NCBI RefSeq assembly: GCF_000018685.1
Contig: NC_010001.1
Coordinates: 2,744,001-2,808,000, forward strand
Direction of reading: 5' to 3'
Length of the DNA: 64,000 bases
Source: Lachnoclostridium phytofermentans ISDg
GTDB taxonomy: Bacteria; Bacillota; Clostridia; Lachnospirales; Lachnospiraceae
The notes under the pieces are model-generated. The model did not search any database and had not been told where the DNA came from. It was given only the letters and a program-made list of their open reading frames with translations. Below are positions 33,382 to 41,802 of the stretch, in pieces (position 1 is the stretch's first letter; every line of letters starts with the position of its first letter). The translations under genes were made by a program, and so were the position numbers.

Positions 33382-34413
33382 TTATTTTTTCCAAATACAT
33401 TCTGATGTTATCTCATCTAAAGAAGAAACACCACACATCTCCATGACATCAATCAATTCAGCCCCGATTTTTTGAATATAGGATCTTACACCTTCATAAC
33501 CACCACCAAATACAGCAGTAACAAATGGTCTTGCAATAATAGCTGCATCTGCACCAAGAGCCAAAGACTTGAATAGATCAGCTCCGGAACGGATACCGCC
33601 ATCAACGAATATCGTCATCTTTCCTTTAAACTCTTTTGCTATTTCTTCAAGCACCTCAGCAGTAGATGGACACTGGTCAAGTACTCGGCCACCGTGATTT
33701 GACACAAGAATGCCTGAAGCTCCAGCCTCGAACGCTTTTTCAGCACCTTTTACAGTCATAACACCTTTTACAATAAATGGACGGTTTATCTGTTGTATTA
33801 TCTCTCGCAGCTCTTCAACTGATTTTCTACCCGCTGGAGGTTGCATATTTTTTAAGAATGGTAAACCGGCTGCATCCACATCCATGGCAACCGCGAATGC
33901 ATTACAATCCTTAATTAGTTGAGATTTTTCCTTTATGGTATTCAAATTCCATGGCTTAACGGTAGGAACACCAACACCATCTACTAATTTGATACAATCT
34001 GTAGCAGCCTTCATAACCTCAGGATTAACACCATCCCCTGTAAATGCTGCAATTCCAGCATCTGCACAAGCTTTCACTAATACTTCATTATAAGTAAGAT
34101 CATTGTAGGAATCCCCATAATGGAGGCTAATAGCACCTACAGGGCCCGCAAAGAATGGATAAGCAAATTCTTTTCCATAAATAGTTCTTTTCGTATCGAT
34201 GTTGGATGCTGCTACGAGCGTATCCATGTTCAAACGAATTTCTTTCCATTTATCATAGTTTCTTATGGCTGTATCACCAATACCTTTTGCGCCTGGTCCA
34301 GGTATTTGGTTTCTGCATGCTCTTCCATTACATTCAGGACAAGCTTTACAATATGGGCCTATGTTCTTCTTTGCATTTTCTATGATTTCTGTGTATGACA
34401 TTGTAGTATTCAA
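33382..34413 (-). CDS. FMN-dependent alpha-hydroxy-acid dehydrogenase with Cys-rich N-terminus
   Basis: This 343-aa TIM-barrel flavoprotein belongs to the lactate oxidase / L-lactate dehydrogenase (LldD) group. The active-site segment ILVSNHGGRVLD (about 236-247) has the catalytic His, and the FMN-phosphate segment DGGIRSGADLFKSLALGADAA follows. The first 40 residues carry four cysteines (C22, C25, C28, C33 pattern) not found in classical lactate oxidases, which may bind metal or an iron-sulfur cluster. TTG 34413 follows AAAGGAG with 9-nt spacing; the ATG four codons later is too far from it. The substrate is unknown. Confidence 0.85.
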   Translation of the reverse strand: MNTTMSYTEIIENAKKNIGPYCKACPECNGRACRNQIPGPGAKGIGDTAIRNYDKWKEIRLNMDTLVAASNIDTKRTIYGKEFAYPFFAGPVGAISLHYGDSYNDLTYNEVLVKACADAGIAAFTGDGVNPEVMKAATDCIKLVDGVGVPTVKPWNLNTIKEKSQLIKDCNAFAVAMDVDAAGLPFLKNMQPPAGRKSVEELREIIQQINRPFIVKGVMTVKGAEKAFEAGASGILVSNHGGRVLDQCPSTAEVLEEIAKEFKGKMTIFVDGGIRSGADLFKSLALGADAAIIARPFVTAVFGGGYEGVRSYIQKIGAELIDVMEMCGVSSLDEITSECIWKK

Positions 34414-34509
34414 CTCTTTACTCTCCTTTGTACGTAAATTAAGTAATAAATCTTATTTATATTTTATCACACATGGAATCAAAATGTAAGATTGATGCTT
34501 ATGAGTTTA

Positions 34510-34678
34510 TTAATACAACAAACTAAGTGCTATAAAAAACATTCCATAATAGTATGTAGCAAGATTAATGATGTGAACAACCTCATACTTCTTATTATAA
34601 AAATAAAGAAATAAAATATATGCGTCCGAAATAAGGAATAAAGTTGCCCCTATACTGTCAGCTACGCTGATCAAACGC
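34510..34678 (-). pseudogene. C-terminal remnant of a YhhN-family (lysoplasmalogenase) membrane protein
   Basis: The minus strand reads IGATLFLISDAYILFLYF and later LATYYYGMFFIALSLLY before the stop. This resembles the last third of YhhN-family proteins (pattern GA-LF-ISD, then TYY-AQ). Stops occur just upstream and no start is present, so only a relic remains. Confidence 0.55.
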
Positions 34679-34743
34679 TACTTACTCGTAGCTCATTAGC
34701 AACTACGTTGCTATTTTAGCAGGTGCTTGTACTTTCACTGAAA
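34679..34743. other. Remaining spacer beside the YhhN remnant
   Basis: The gap between the FMN enzyme start and the phosphoesterase holds the YhhN relic, a segment with short inverted motifs (GTAGC / GCTAC type) and the terminator at 34744-34787. No intact gene is seen. Confidence 0.4.
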
Positions 34744-34787
34744 CAAGGAAGTCCCCCGCTACTGCTTCTAAGCGAGGGACTTCCTTG
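34744..34787. terminator. Strong hairpin terminator
   Basis: CAAGGAAGTCCC-CCGCT pairs with AGCG-AGGGACTTCCTTG across a 10-nt loop, the most GC-rich stem nearby. It lies about 50 bp past the phosphoesterase stop codon. Confidence 0.75.
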
Positions 34788-34834
34788 ATGGGTTAAATCT
34801 CGATTCTTAACATTGTGTACATATTACTTTTATG

Positions 34835-35296
34835 TTAACTATACGCCGTATTAAAATTTATCTTATAAATTCTATATCTGTCATCTTCCACCGTAAGAAT
34901 TGCCATCGTGACATCATGATGAAATCTCTTACGGCCACAGCTGCCTGGATTTAGCCATAGAACTTCGTCTTTCCTCTCTAAGGAGTATTTGTGGGAATGA
35001 CCGTAAACAACAATATTAGATTCTATTGGTAGTTGTTTTATATCTCTTTTGTTATGAATCAGATAAAAGGTAATGTTGTCTACTGCAATTGTTAAAGAAG
35101 ATGGTAAAAATTCAGCCCACTCCTTATCATTATTACCTCGCACTACAAATAACGGTGCATAGTTTAATAACTGTTCATAAATTTCTTTCGTATGAATATC
35201 ACCAGCATGAAGTATATAATCTACCTGTTTTAAATGTTCACATACTTCTGGACGTAATAATCCATGAGTATCTGATATAATAGCTATTGTCGTCAT
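34835..35296 (-). CDS. YfcE/MJ0936-type metallophosphoesterase
   Basis: This 153-aa calcineurin-like phosphoesterase shows all metal-binding blocks: D-T-H at ISDTHG (8-13), GD at HAGDIH (31-36), GNND (54-57), and the GHSH motif late in the chain. Length matches the small YfcE/YsnB group of phosphodiesterases; the natural substrate is unknown. The ribosome site is GGAGGTATT within the phrase GCAGCATGGAGG, also seen before the phosphohexomutase gene at 43.5 kb. Confidence 0.88.
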   Translation of the reverse strand: MTTIAIISDTHGLLRPEVCEHLKQVDYILHAGDIHTKEIYEQLLNYAPLFVVRGNNDKEWAEFLPSSLTIAVDNITFYLIHNKRDIKQLPIESNIVVYGHSHKYSLERKDEVLWLNPGSCGRKRFHHDVTMAILTVEDDRYRIYKINFNTAYS

Positions 35297-35624
35297 AATA
35301 CCTCCATGCTGCTAAATTTGTTCTTTACTGTCTTCTTTTGTTGGTTCTAACATATAATCATAAAACAATTTTGTTCTTCTTTCATAATCTCTCAATTACA
35401 GCTAATATCTCAGTCATAAATAACAAGTAAAAATGCATCCAATAGATAGATTCAAGAAATCTTATAACCCTTCTATTGTTTGCATATTCATAAATACTAT
35501 TCGAAATATGAAACACTCGGCTAAGAGCAAAAAAAAGGTTCTATATAAATTATTTGGAGGATATAGAACTCAAAAAAAGTAGTAGCCAATAGTTAGCTAC
35601 TACTTTTTGAAAAGAACGAAGCAA
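35297..35624. other. Intergenic stretch with two hairpins
   Basis: GTTCTATAT / ATATAGAAC (35539-35570) and, right beside it, AAAAGTAGTAGC / GCTACTACTTTT (35576-35607) form two stems. The second has A/T runs on both sides and is the terminator of the GHL10 gene. The rest is AT-rich with no gene. Confidence 0.65.
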
Positions 35625-37097
35625 TTATTCGTTAAGAACATTCAATAAATTTTTTACTGCTTTTTTTGCTGTATTACTATAGAAATTGTCATATCGGAAG
35701 AACATATATCCATCTACTAATTTGGAGTTACGGCAAGTTATAATCATATCTGCTAATATGTTTGCGTTTTTCTTAAAATCTGGTTCATCATTGGAAGCTG
35801 ATTTGTAAACAGGTATACCAACATAAACATTTACATCTGTATTTTTACGAAGTTCTAACCAACGATTTAGAATTCCGTCGAATGGATATTGGCTATGTTC
35901 AAAACTCCAATACAGCTGAGGGCAGATATAATCTACATAACCTGGTTTAGATAACCAAGTGTCAACGTCAACATAATAACGATCTTTCATACGTAAGGTA
36001 TCAAGAAATCCTCCTGGGCTGATTCCAAATACAACATCCGATTTTTCTAACTTAATTGCGGAGTAAATACCTTTTATTAGCGTGTTAACATTCTGTCTTC
36101 TCCATTCATCAATTGGAAGAATATAATTGTCTAAACCTTGCTTTTTATAATTGTCAACATAACTTTTATATTCTGTTGCATCAAATACCTTTTCATAATT
36201 AGAACCTAAAGTTGGATAGAAATAATCATCAAAATGAATTCCATCTACATCATAATTTCTTACAATTTCAAGTACTCCGTTACGAATTAGTGTACGAACC
36301 TCAGGTACTGCTGGATTGTAGTACAGATTTCCATCAAAAGACAATACATTACGATCATTTGATGTCTTCTTATCAGTTAACCACTTTCTTGCTGGATTAT
36401 TTGTTGCTAAAGTTTTTACATCTGTATTTTTTGACGTAATACGGTATGGATTTAACCATGCATGAAATTGAAGTCCTCTGTCATGGGCAGCTTCTACCAT
36501 ATACTCTAATGGGTCAAAACCAGGGTCTTTTCCTTGCGTACCACTAATGTATTTTGACCAAGGAAAATAATCAGAATCATACATGGCGTCTCCGAATGGA
36601 CGAACATGTACAATAACAGCATTCATCCCCATATCTACAACATTATCAAACATTTCATCAATTTGAGCTTCAAATTCATCTTTGGTATATCCTGTACTTT
36701 TAAACTCAAGATAGGAAATCCAAACTGCCTTAAATTCCAAATCAACATAAATGTATTCCACAGTTACACCCCCATTAACATCCTCTGCACGGAAAGTATA
36801 AAAACCGGATTTTTTAACTTCAAATGTTCCGCTTTCCGATATTTTTTTCCCAGATTCTGTCCATCGAATACTATTTTCTAAAGTAACAAGGTTTGGTAAG
36901 TAAAGAATGGATTTTAATTTTGCTTTACTACTGACTTCATAAGATACTGTTGCTTTTTGATTCAGTACACGATAAGTTGCTTTAATCGAAGGTCCAGTAT
37001 CTTCCTTAGTTGCTGCCATAGCTGGAAAAGCTTGGTTTATGGCAAACACAAACAATAACATCCAAGCTAAGATAAACTTCCATTTTCTCTTAAACAT
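35625..37097 (-). CDS. Secreted GHL10 (family-10-like, former DUF187) glycoside hydrolase
   Basis: This 490-aa protein has a signal peptide (about 1-29, ending AMA) and an Ig-like front (about 35-125). The GHL10 TIM barrel spans about 128-490 (VIVHVRPFGDAMYDSDYFPWS, DGIHFDDYFYP, QLYWSFEH). Relatives such as YngK/YddW are thought to act on cell-wall or surface glycans; the activity here is not known. ATG 37097 is supported by AGAAAGG nine bases upstream. The next gene upstream encodes a cell-wall amidase, which fits an envelope role. Confidence 0.85.
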   Translation of the reverse strand: MFKRKWKFILAWMLLFVFAINQAFPAMAATKEDTGPSIKATYRVLNQKATVSYEVSSKAKLKSILYLPNLVTLENSIRWTESGKKISESGTFEVKKSGFYTFRAEDVNGGVTVEYIYVDLEFKAVWISYLEFKSTGYTKDEFEAQIDEMFDNVVDMGMNAVIVHVRPFGDAMYDSDYFPWSKYISGTQGKDPGFDPLEYMVEAAHDRGLQFHAWLNPYRITSKNTDVKTLATNNPARKWLTDKKTSNDRNVLSFDGNLYYNPAVPEVRTLIRNGVLEIVRNYDVDGIHFDDYFYPTLGSNYEKVFDATEYKSYVDNYKKQGLDNYILPIDEWRRQNVNTLIKGIYSAIKLEKSDVVFGISPGGFLDTLRMKDRYYVDVDTWLSKPGYVDYICPQLYWSFEHSQYPFDGILNRWLELRKNTDVNVYVGIPVYKSASNDEPDFKKNANILADMIITCRNSKLVDGYMFFRYDNFYSNTAKKAVKNLLNVLNE

Positions 37098-37201
37098 TGT
37101 ATTCAACCTTTCTTTATTCTAGCATATAGCTAGTTTAATTTATGACAAGAAAAAGTTCGTAAAGCTTCTTTTTCTTGTCTTATTTTTCAGATATGCGATT
37201 A

Positions 37202-39832
37202 TCATCTATTCGTAGGATAAGCTTCAAATAAGCTTGCTACAGTATCATAAATAGTTTTCGCTGCTTTCTTTTGAGAGGTAGAACTCGTTAATAATGCTAA
37301 GTCATCTGGATTCGTTAAAAATGCTAACTCAATTAGAACAGCAGGTACTGAGTTATCTCGAACAACAACAAAGCCTTTATCAATAATACCAAGATTCTTA
37401 GTACCTAATGCTTTGGATAGATTGTTAACTAAGGTATTCGCTAAGATCGTATTTGTTAATCCGCTTGATGTCTTCGATTTATTTACACTGCTATAATACA
37501 CACTGGTACCACGAGCAGCGGAGGTAGTAGCTGAGTTACAGTGTAAACTGATAAAGAAATCTGCGTCCACCTGTTTTGCAAATGCAGCTCGGTCATCAAG
37601 TGCAATTAAGGTATCATCAACTCTTGTGTAATAAACCTTAATACCTGAGTTTGTAAAATATTCTTTTGCATACTCATTTAATATCTTATAGTTAATTACT
37701 TTTTCTTGTGTCGTACCTTTGAGTGCTCCTGGATCTTTGCCGCCATGCCCTGCATCAAGAATGATAATTTTATCATAGATTGCGCTTGGTCGATCAATCG
37801 TAACTTGTAGCTTTCCATCTACTATAGTATATTTAAAGCCTTGTATCACTTTTGTAGTAATAAGTAATTCAGTACCTTTACTGGATGAATAAGAAACTTT
37901 TATGTTTGAAACATTGTCATACGTATTTACAATAGGGTTTTGCTCAAAGAAAGTACGATGATCCCCTTTTATAAATATAGAAATTTGCTTTTTATTATAG
38001 TTATCCTCAGAAGAAATATCCGATAAGCGAATACCGCTTGGTAATGCAATCTTAAGAGATGAATTATCGATTACTGGGATTTCCTCTTCTTTCTCAAAGG
38101 TTAAAGTATAAGTAGAACCATCTTGATTGAGTTCGTAAGTTACATCTGGTGATGGTTTTTGTATAATCAGAAACGAGTTGTTTGCTGACATTGAATTTAA
38201 CGATACAAATAACATAGATGAATTTTCTTCTTTATTAGAGAAATTATTATCACCTAATGTATTTATCGTATTCGGTATGGATACATAGATACTATCTTCA
38301 TCTTGTGTAACGATTGGTTTGATATCTTTAAGTCCGGTGATTGATAAATACTCAGAACCGCTATCATCCCTACCTGCACTTATTTGTGTTAGATAATTTG
38401 AATAGAGGGATAAGGATAAGCCCTTACCATCATTTTCTGATGTCAAAGTATAACTTATCGAAGCATCCGATAATGTGAAGATAACATCTGTTTGGTTTTT
38501 CACTGCATCATAGATTACTCTTGCTTCCTTCGCTAATTCATTCCCGAAGGTAGATAAACTGTCTGTAGCAACCATATTTTTAAAAGATAAAATTAATTCT
38601 TCCTTATCTTTTATAGCAGTCACACTTGAAAATGTCTCATTAAAACTAAACTGGTAATTTTCTTTATTCTTTGCTAATTGGTCCGTATCAAGTTTTAAAA
38701 ATTGAGAAATAGTTACACTACCTGTATCAATAGAGTTCTTAGAATTCATCGCATTTTTTGCTTCTTCTAATACATCTTTGTAACTATCTTTTGCAGTCCA
38801 ATTAAAATATTCCGACTCGCTATAGTTACCATCCCCTGGAGTACTTGGTGAAACTGGAGGTATCGTTATGTTTGGCTCTTTACCAACCTTTTTCGTCGTT
38901 GTGATTTCAGATGTTTTTGTAGCGGAATTCCAGTTATAATCGTAACCTAGAGCTTTTGATACAAACTGTGCTGGTACTAATACTGCTACTTCGCCATTAT
39001 CTTCATTAAATACAAGTTTTGGTGCTACACCACAATCAACTACTTCGTCGTTTAAGTAAGCGATCTTACTACCTAATTCCATTAATAAATTAATATTACC
39101 TTTTGTAAAGGAAATAGTTCCTTTGCTTTCGGAATACTTGTAAGTTACCCCCATACCCTTTGCAAAGACTTTATATGCTTGAGCCATAGCGGTGTTTGCA
39201 ATTAAGATGCTAGGAAGATTGGAAACATTTACGTTTTTACCATCAAATTTCACAGATCCTTGAATCCCAGTATAGCTAACTAACTGATTGTCATAGGTCA
39301 AGTTTAGAGGCTTTGTAATTGTAACCGTAGAACTTGTACTATTCCAGTCATAAGAATAACCAAAGGTTTCCGCAACAAATCTTGTTGGAACTAATATGGC
39401 TGTTTCATTTGCCTTGGAATACTTAATGGAGATTGGTGCTGCATTCATAGTTACAGATTTTCCATTCACTTGTGCAGTTTTACTACCTAAAGTTAATACA
39501 AGAGTAGTCTTGTCATCTCTAAGAGTAACTGTTTTTTTCTCCTTATTATAAAGAGTCTTAATCCCTAGAGCATCACGGAAGATCTTTACATATGGCCCTA
39601 AGGCAACTCCATTGCTTGATAGGATTCCAGGGTTATTCCCTAGTGGAATTGATTTCTCGTTATATACGTAAGAGATAGTCTCGTCAGTTACTGTCATAGA
39701 GGAGTTTGTTGTGTAATTGTAGATTTTAAGCCCGCTTGCTGCTTGTGCCTGATCCACAGGGGCAGAACTTATTAATAAGCTCACAATTAACAATACGCAC
39801 ATTTTCTTATAGTTTTTGATTTTTTTTCTCAT
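37202..39832 (-). CDS. N-acetylmuramoyl-L-alanine amidase with two copper-amine-oxidase-N-like domains
   Basis: This 876-aa secreted protein has a signal peptide (about 1-32). Two Cu_amine_oxidN1 domains follow (about 60-175 and 205-315; each ends near ILVPTRFVAETFGY or VLVPAQFVSKALGY followed by W-N). These are common in Clostridia as wall-binding units. A linker and an AMIN-like beta region (about 350-690) come next, then a C-terminal Amidase_3 zinc domain (about 690-870) with IILDAGHGGKDPG, a Glu, SLHCNS and the catalytic Glu in VLIELAFLTN. It cleaves the bond between muramic acid and L-alanine in peptidoglycan. Confidence 0.92.
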   Translation of the reverse strand: MRKKIKNYKKMCVLLIVSLLISSAPVDQAQAASGLKIYNYTTNSSMTVTDETISYVYNEKSIPLGNNPGILSSNGVALGPYVKIFRDALGIKTLYNKEKKTVTLRDDKTTLVLTLGSKTAQVNGKSVTMNAAPISIKYSKANETAILVPTRFVAETFGYSYDWNSTSSTVTITKPLNLTYDNQLVSYTGIQGSVKFDGKNVNVSNLPSILIANTAMAQAYKVFAKGMGVTYKYSESKGTISFTKGNINLLMELGSKIAYLNDEVVDCGVAPKLVFNEDNGEVAVLVPAQFVSKALGYDYNWNSATKTSEITTTKKVGKEPNITIPPVSPSTPGDGNYSESEYFNWTAKDSYKDVLEEAKNAMNSKNSIDTGSVTISQFLKLDTDQLAKNKENYQFSFNETFSSVTAIKDKEELILSFKNMVATDSLSTFGNELAKEARVIYDAVKNQTDVIFTLSDASISYTLTSENDGKGLSLSLYSNYLTQISAGRDDSGSEYLSITGLKDIKPIVTQDEDSIYVSIPNTINTLGDNNFSNKEENSSMLFVSLNSMSANNSFLIIQKPSPDVTYELNQDGSTYTLTFEKEEEIPVIDNSSLKIALPSGIRLSDISSEDNYNKKQISIFIKGDHRTFFEQNPIVNTYDNVSNIKVSYSSSKGTELLITTKVIQGFKYTIVDGKLQVTIDRPSAIYDKIIILDAGHGGKDPGALKGTTQEKVINYKILNEYAKEYFTNSGIKVYYTRVDDTLIALDDRAAFAKQVDADFFISLHCNSATTSAARGTSVYYSSVNKSKTSSGLTNTILANTLVNNLSKALGTKNLGIIDKGFVVVRDNSVPAVLIELAFLTNPDDLALLTSSTSQKKAAKTIYDTVASLFEAYPTNR

Positions 39833-40016
39833 AATTCACCTACTGTATTTCATTTTCGAGCCAAAATACTTTCTTCTTTGGTCTACAATAATAGAATACA
39901 TAGTAAATTTGTTATAATTGTGTCATAATTTTTCAAAACTTTTGTCATATCATAAGGATTTTAGTTCTCTGTGCCTATATTTAAGAAAAAATCTACCATC
40001 CAAATTTCGTTTGTGA

Positions 40017-40022
40017 TATAAT
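40017..40022 (+). promoter_or_regulatory. Extended -10 promoter of the TtcA-like gene
   Basis: TATAAT preceded by TGA (extended TG element) lies about 42 bp before the start codon. The -35 region (TACCAT) is poor, which an extended -10 tolerates. Confidence 0.6.
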
Positions 40023-40063
40023 AGAACGCATGATTATTTTGATATAGAAGGGACGGAAATAAG

Positions 40064-40792
40064 TTGAAACTACAGCAACTATATAGTTATACAAGAAAAG
40101 CGATTGATGATTATCAGATGATTGAGGATGGGGATAAAATTGCAATTGGTATCTCTGGAGGAAAAGACAGTCTTACCTTATTATACGCACTTGCTGGCCT
40201 TAGAAGATTTTACCCAAAGAAATTTACCTTAGAAGCAATTACAGTAAGCTTAGGTTTTGATAATTTTGATACGAGTAAAATAGCAGCTTTATGTAAAGAA
40301 CTAGATGTGAATTATACCGTTGTAAATACTGATATTGCTCCAATTATCTTTGAAACAAGAAAAGAGTCCAATCCATGTTCTCTTTGTGCAAAGATGAGAA
40401 AAGGTGCTTTTAATGATAAGGCAAAGGAACTTGGTTGTAATAAATCCGCTTATGCTCATCACAAGGATGACGTAATTGAAACAACGTTAATGTCACTATT
40501 ATTTGAAGGACGTTATTATACATTCTCACCTATTACTTATCTTGATCGAATGGATATTACTTTAATTCGACCACTAATTTATGTGGATGAAGTAGATGTG
40601 ATTGGATTTAAAAATGCTTATAATCTCTCAGTCTTAAAGAATCCTTGTCCAATTGATGGCTATACAAAGAGGGAATATGCTAAAAATCTTGTAAAGCAGT
40701 TAAATCAAGAACACCCAGGTGCTAGGGTAAGATTATTTCATGCTGTAACGGATGGTTTGTTATCGGATTGGAAGAAAGAAACTGAACAATAA
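40064..40792 (+). CDS. TtcA-like tRNA sulfurtransferase / PP-loop ATPase
   Basis: This 242-aa protein has the PP-loop SGGKDS at 31-36, the C105-x-x-C108 pair (PCSLC) and a third cysteine C195 (NPCP). These are the iron-sulfur ligands of the TtcA group, which thiolates cytidine 32 in tRNA using ATP. It is shorter than E. coli TtcA (about 310 aa), as usual in Firmicutes, and related sulfur carriers use the same fold. The start is a TTG at 40064 after AAGGGACGG. It is followed by a strong terminator. Confidence 0.88.
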   Translation: MKLQQLYSYTRKAIDDYQMIEDGDKIAIGISGGKDSLTLLYALAGLRRFYPKKFTLEAITVSLGFDNFDTSKIAALCKELDVNYTVVNTDIAPIIFETRKESNPCSLCAKMRKGAFNDKAKELGCNKSAYAHHKDDVIETTLMSLLFEGRYYTFSPITYLDRMDITLIRPLIYVDEVDVIGFKNAYNLSVLKNPCPIDGYTKREYAKNLVKQLNQEHPGARVRLFHAVTDGLLSDWKKETEQ

Positions 40793-40810
40793 AGAGGACT
40801 TTCCCAAAAA

Positions 40811-40866
40811 CAGGGGTAATTGATAACTTATAGTCTTTACAGATCTATAAGTACCAATTACCCCTG
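40811..40866 (+). terminator. Large hairpin terminator of the TtcA-like gene
   Basis: CAGGGGTAATTG pairs with CAATTACCCCTG, and inside it ACTTATAG pairs with CTATAAGT. T-rich sequence follows. Confidence 0.85.
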
Positions 40867-40919
40867 CTTATTTTCTCGTTCTGTGTTACAAGATTTTTCG
40901 TAATGAGTTACGAGATTTA

Positions 40920-41681
40920 CTAGCAAACCATATCAAACCAGTTTCCAAGATCACCTGACTTATTAATAATTCCACCTTTGTTGTAAGTTTTAAGAGAATT
41001 TACAGCATTCATAGCAGATTTACTAATGTCAAAAGCTTTTCCTTGAATACGGCCTGCGAAGGAGCTGCTACCAGTAAAATAAGACTTTAAGCTGCTTATG
41101 TCAGCTGCCTTTAACTTACTTTCATCTACTGTTAGTTTATTATCGGCTCCTATCGTAATACCCATTTTACCTAATGCCACTTTGTTTGACTTAGTAATAC
41201 CAGTCATATAAGCAGTCGTCTTAAGTACAGAAAGGTCGTTTTGTTTGCTAGCAGAGTCCAAAACAGAATTATAGGACGAAGCAAAATCATTTATTGCTTT
41301 TACAATACGATCGTAATCGTATTCCTTTACCTTAACCATTTCCCCTGTTTTCTCGTCCTTAACTTCTTTTTCAACCTGCTCCCAAATAGAGTTTTTACCG
41401 GTGGCAAGAAGTTTATCCGCAGATTCTTTTAAGGTATCTGCATCCTTTTTTGCAGCTAGTATCTTGGATTTATCAGAAGTTGCTCCTGCAGAACTGGAAG
41501 ATCCAGACTCTTCAGCGTCCATCTTTTTATAGTACGCGGTAAGTAACTTCTTATAACTTCCATTCTTGATACTCATATACTGACCAAGTATATTGTTGCT
41601 TCCATCCGAAGAACCTGAACCTTGTGAAGTCGAAGAAAACAAAGATGATGAATAGTTATAATAATTTGTGGAAATCGTCAT
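40920..41681 (-). CDS. FliD-like flagellar/surface protein, orphan
   Basis: This 253-aa protein has a low-complexity Ser/Gly start (about 10-33) and a C-terminal half resembling the FliD_C domain of flagellar caps. The helical segment IVKAINDFASSYNSVLD is followed by LGKMGITIGADNKLTVDESKLKAADI, the iGI-x-x-x-G-L-x-D-x-x-K pattern. It lacks the N-terminal FliD domain, so it is not a normal cap protein (usually 450+ aa), and no flagellar gene is close. Lachnospiraceae often carry short FliD-like proteins of unknown job. ATG 41681 is chosen over one two codons earlier because GGAGGG stands 8 nt upstream. Confidence 0.65.
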   Translation of the reverse strand: MTISTNYYNYSSSLFSSTSQGSGSSDGSNNILGQYMSIKNGSYKKLLTAYYKKMDAEESGSSSSAGATSDKSKILAAKKDADTLKESADKLLATGKNSIWEQVEKEVKDEKTGEMVKVKEYDYDRIVKAINDFASSYNSVLDSASKQNDLSVLKTTAYMTGITKSNKVALGKMGITIGADNKLTVDESKLKAADISSLKSYFTGSSSFAGRIQGKAFDISKSAMNAVNSLKTYNKGGIINKSGDLGNWFDMVC

Positions 41682-41802
41682 ATACATTCCCTCCTTTCTT
41701 ATGAGTTATATCGGATAGTTTTAATGAAATATTAGTTTTTGCCCTGTAGTCAAACTGAAACAATAACGTAATATACAGAAAGCCTTTATATTATTGCATA
41801 AC

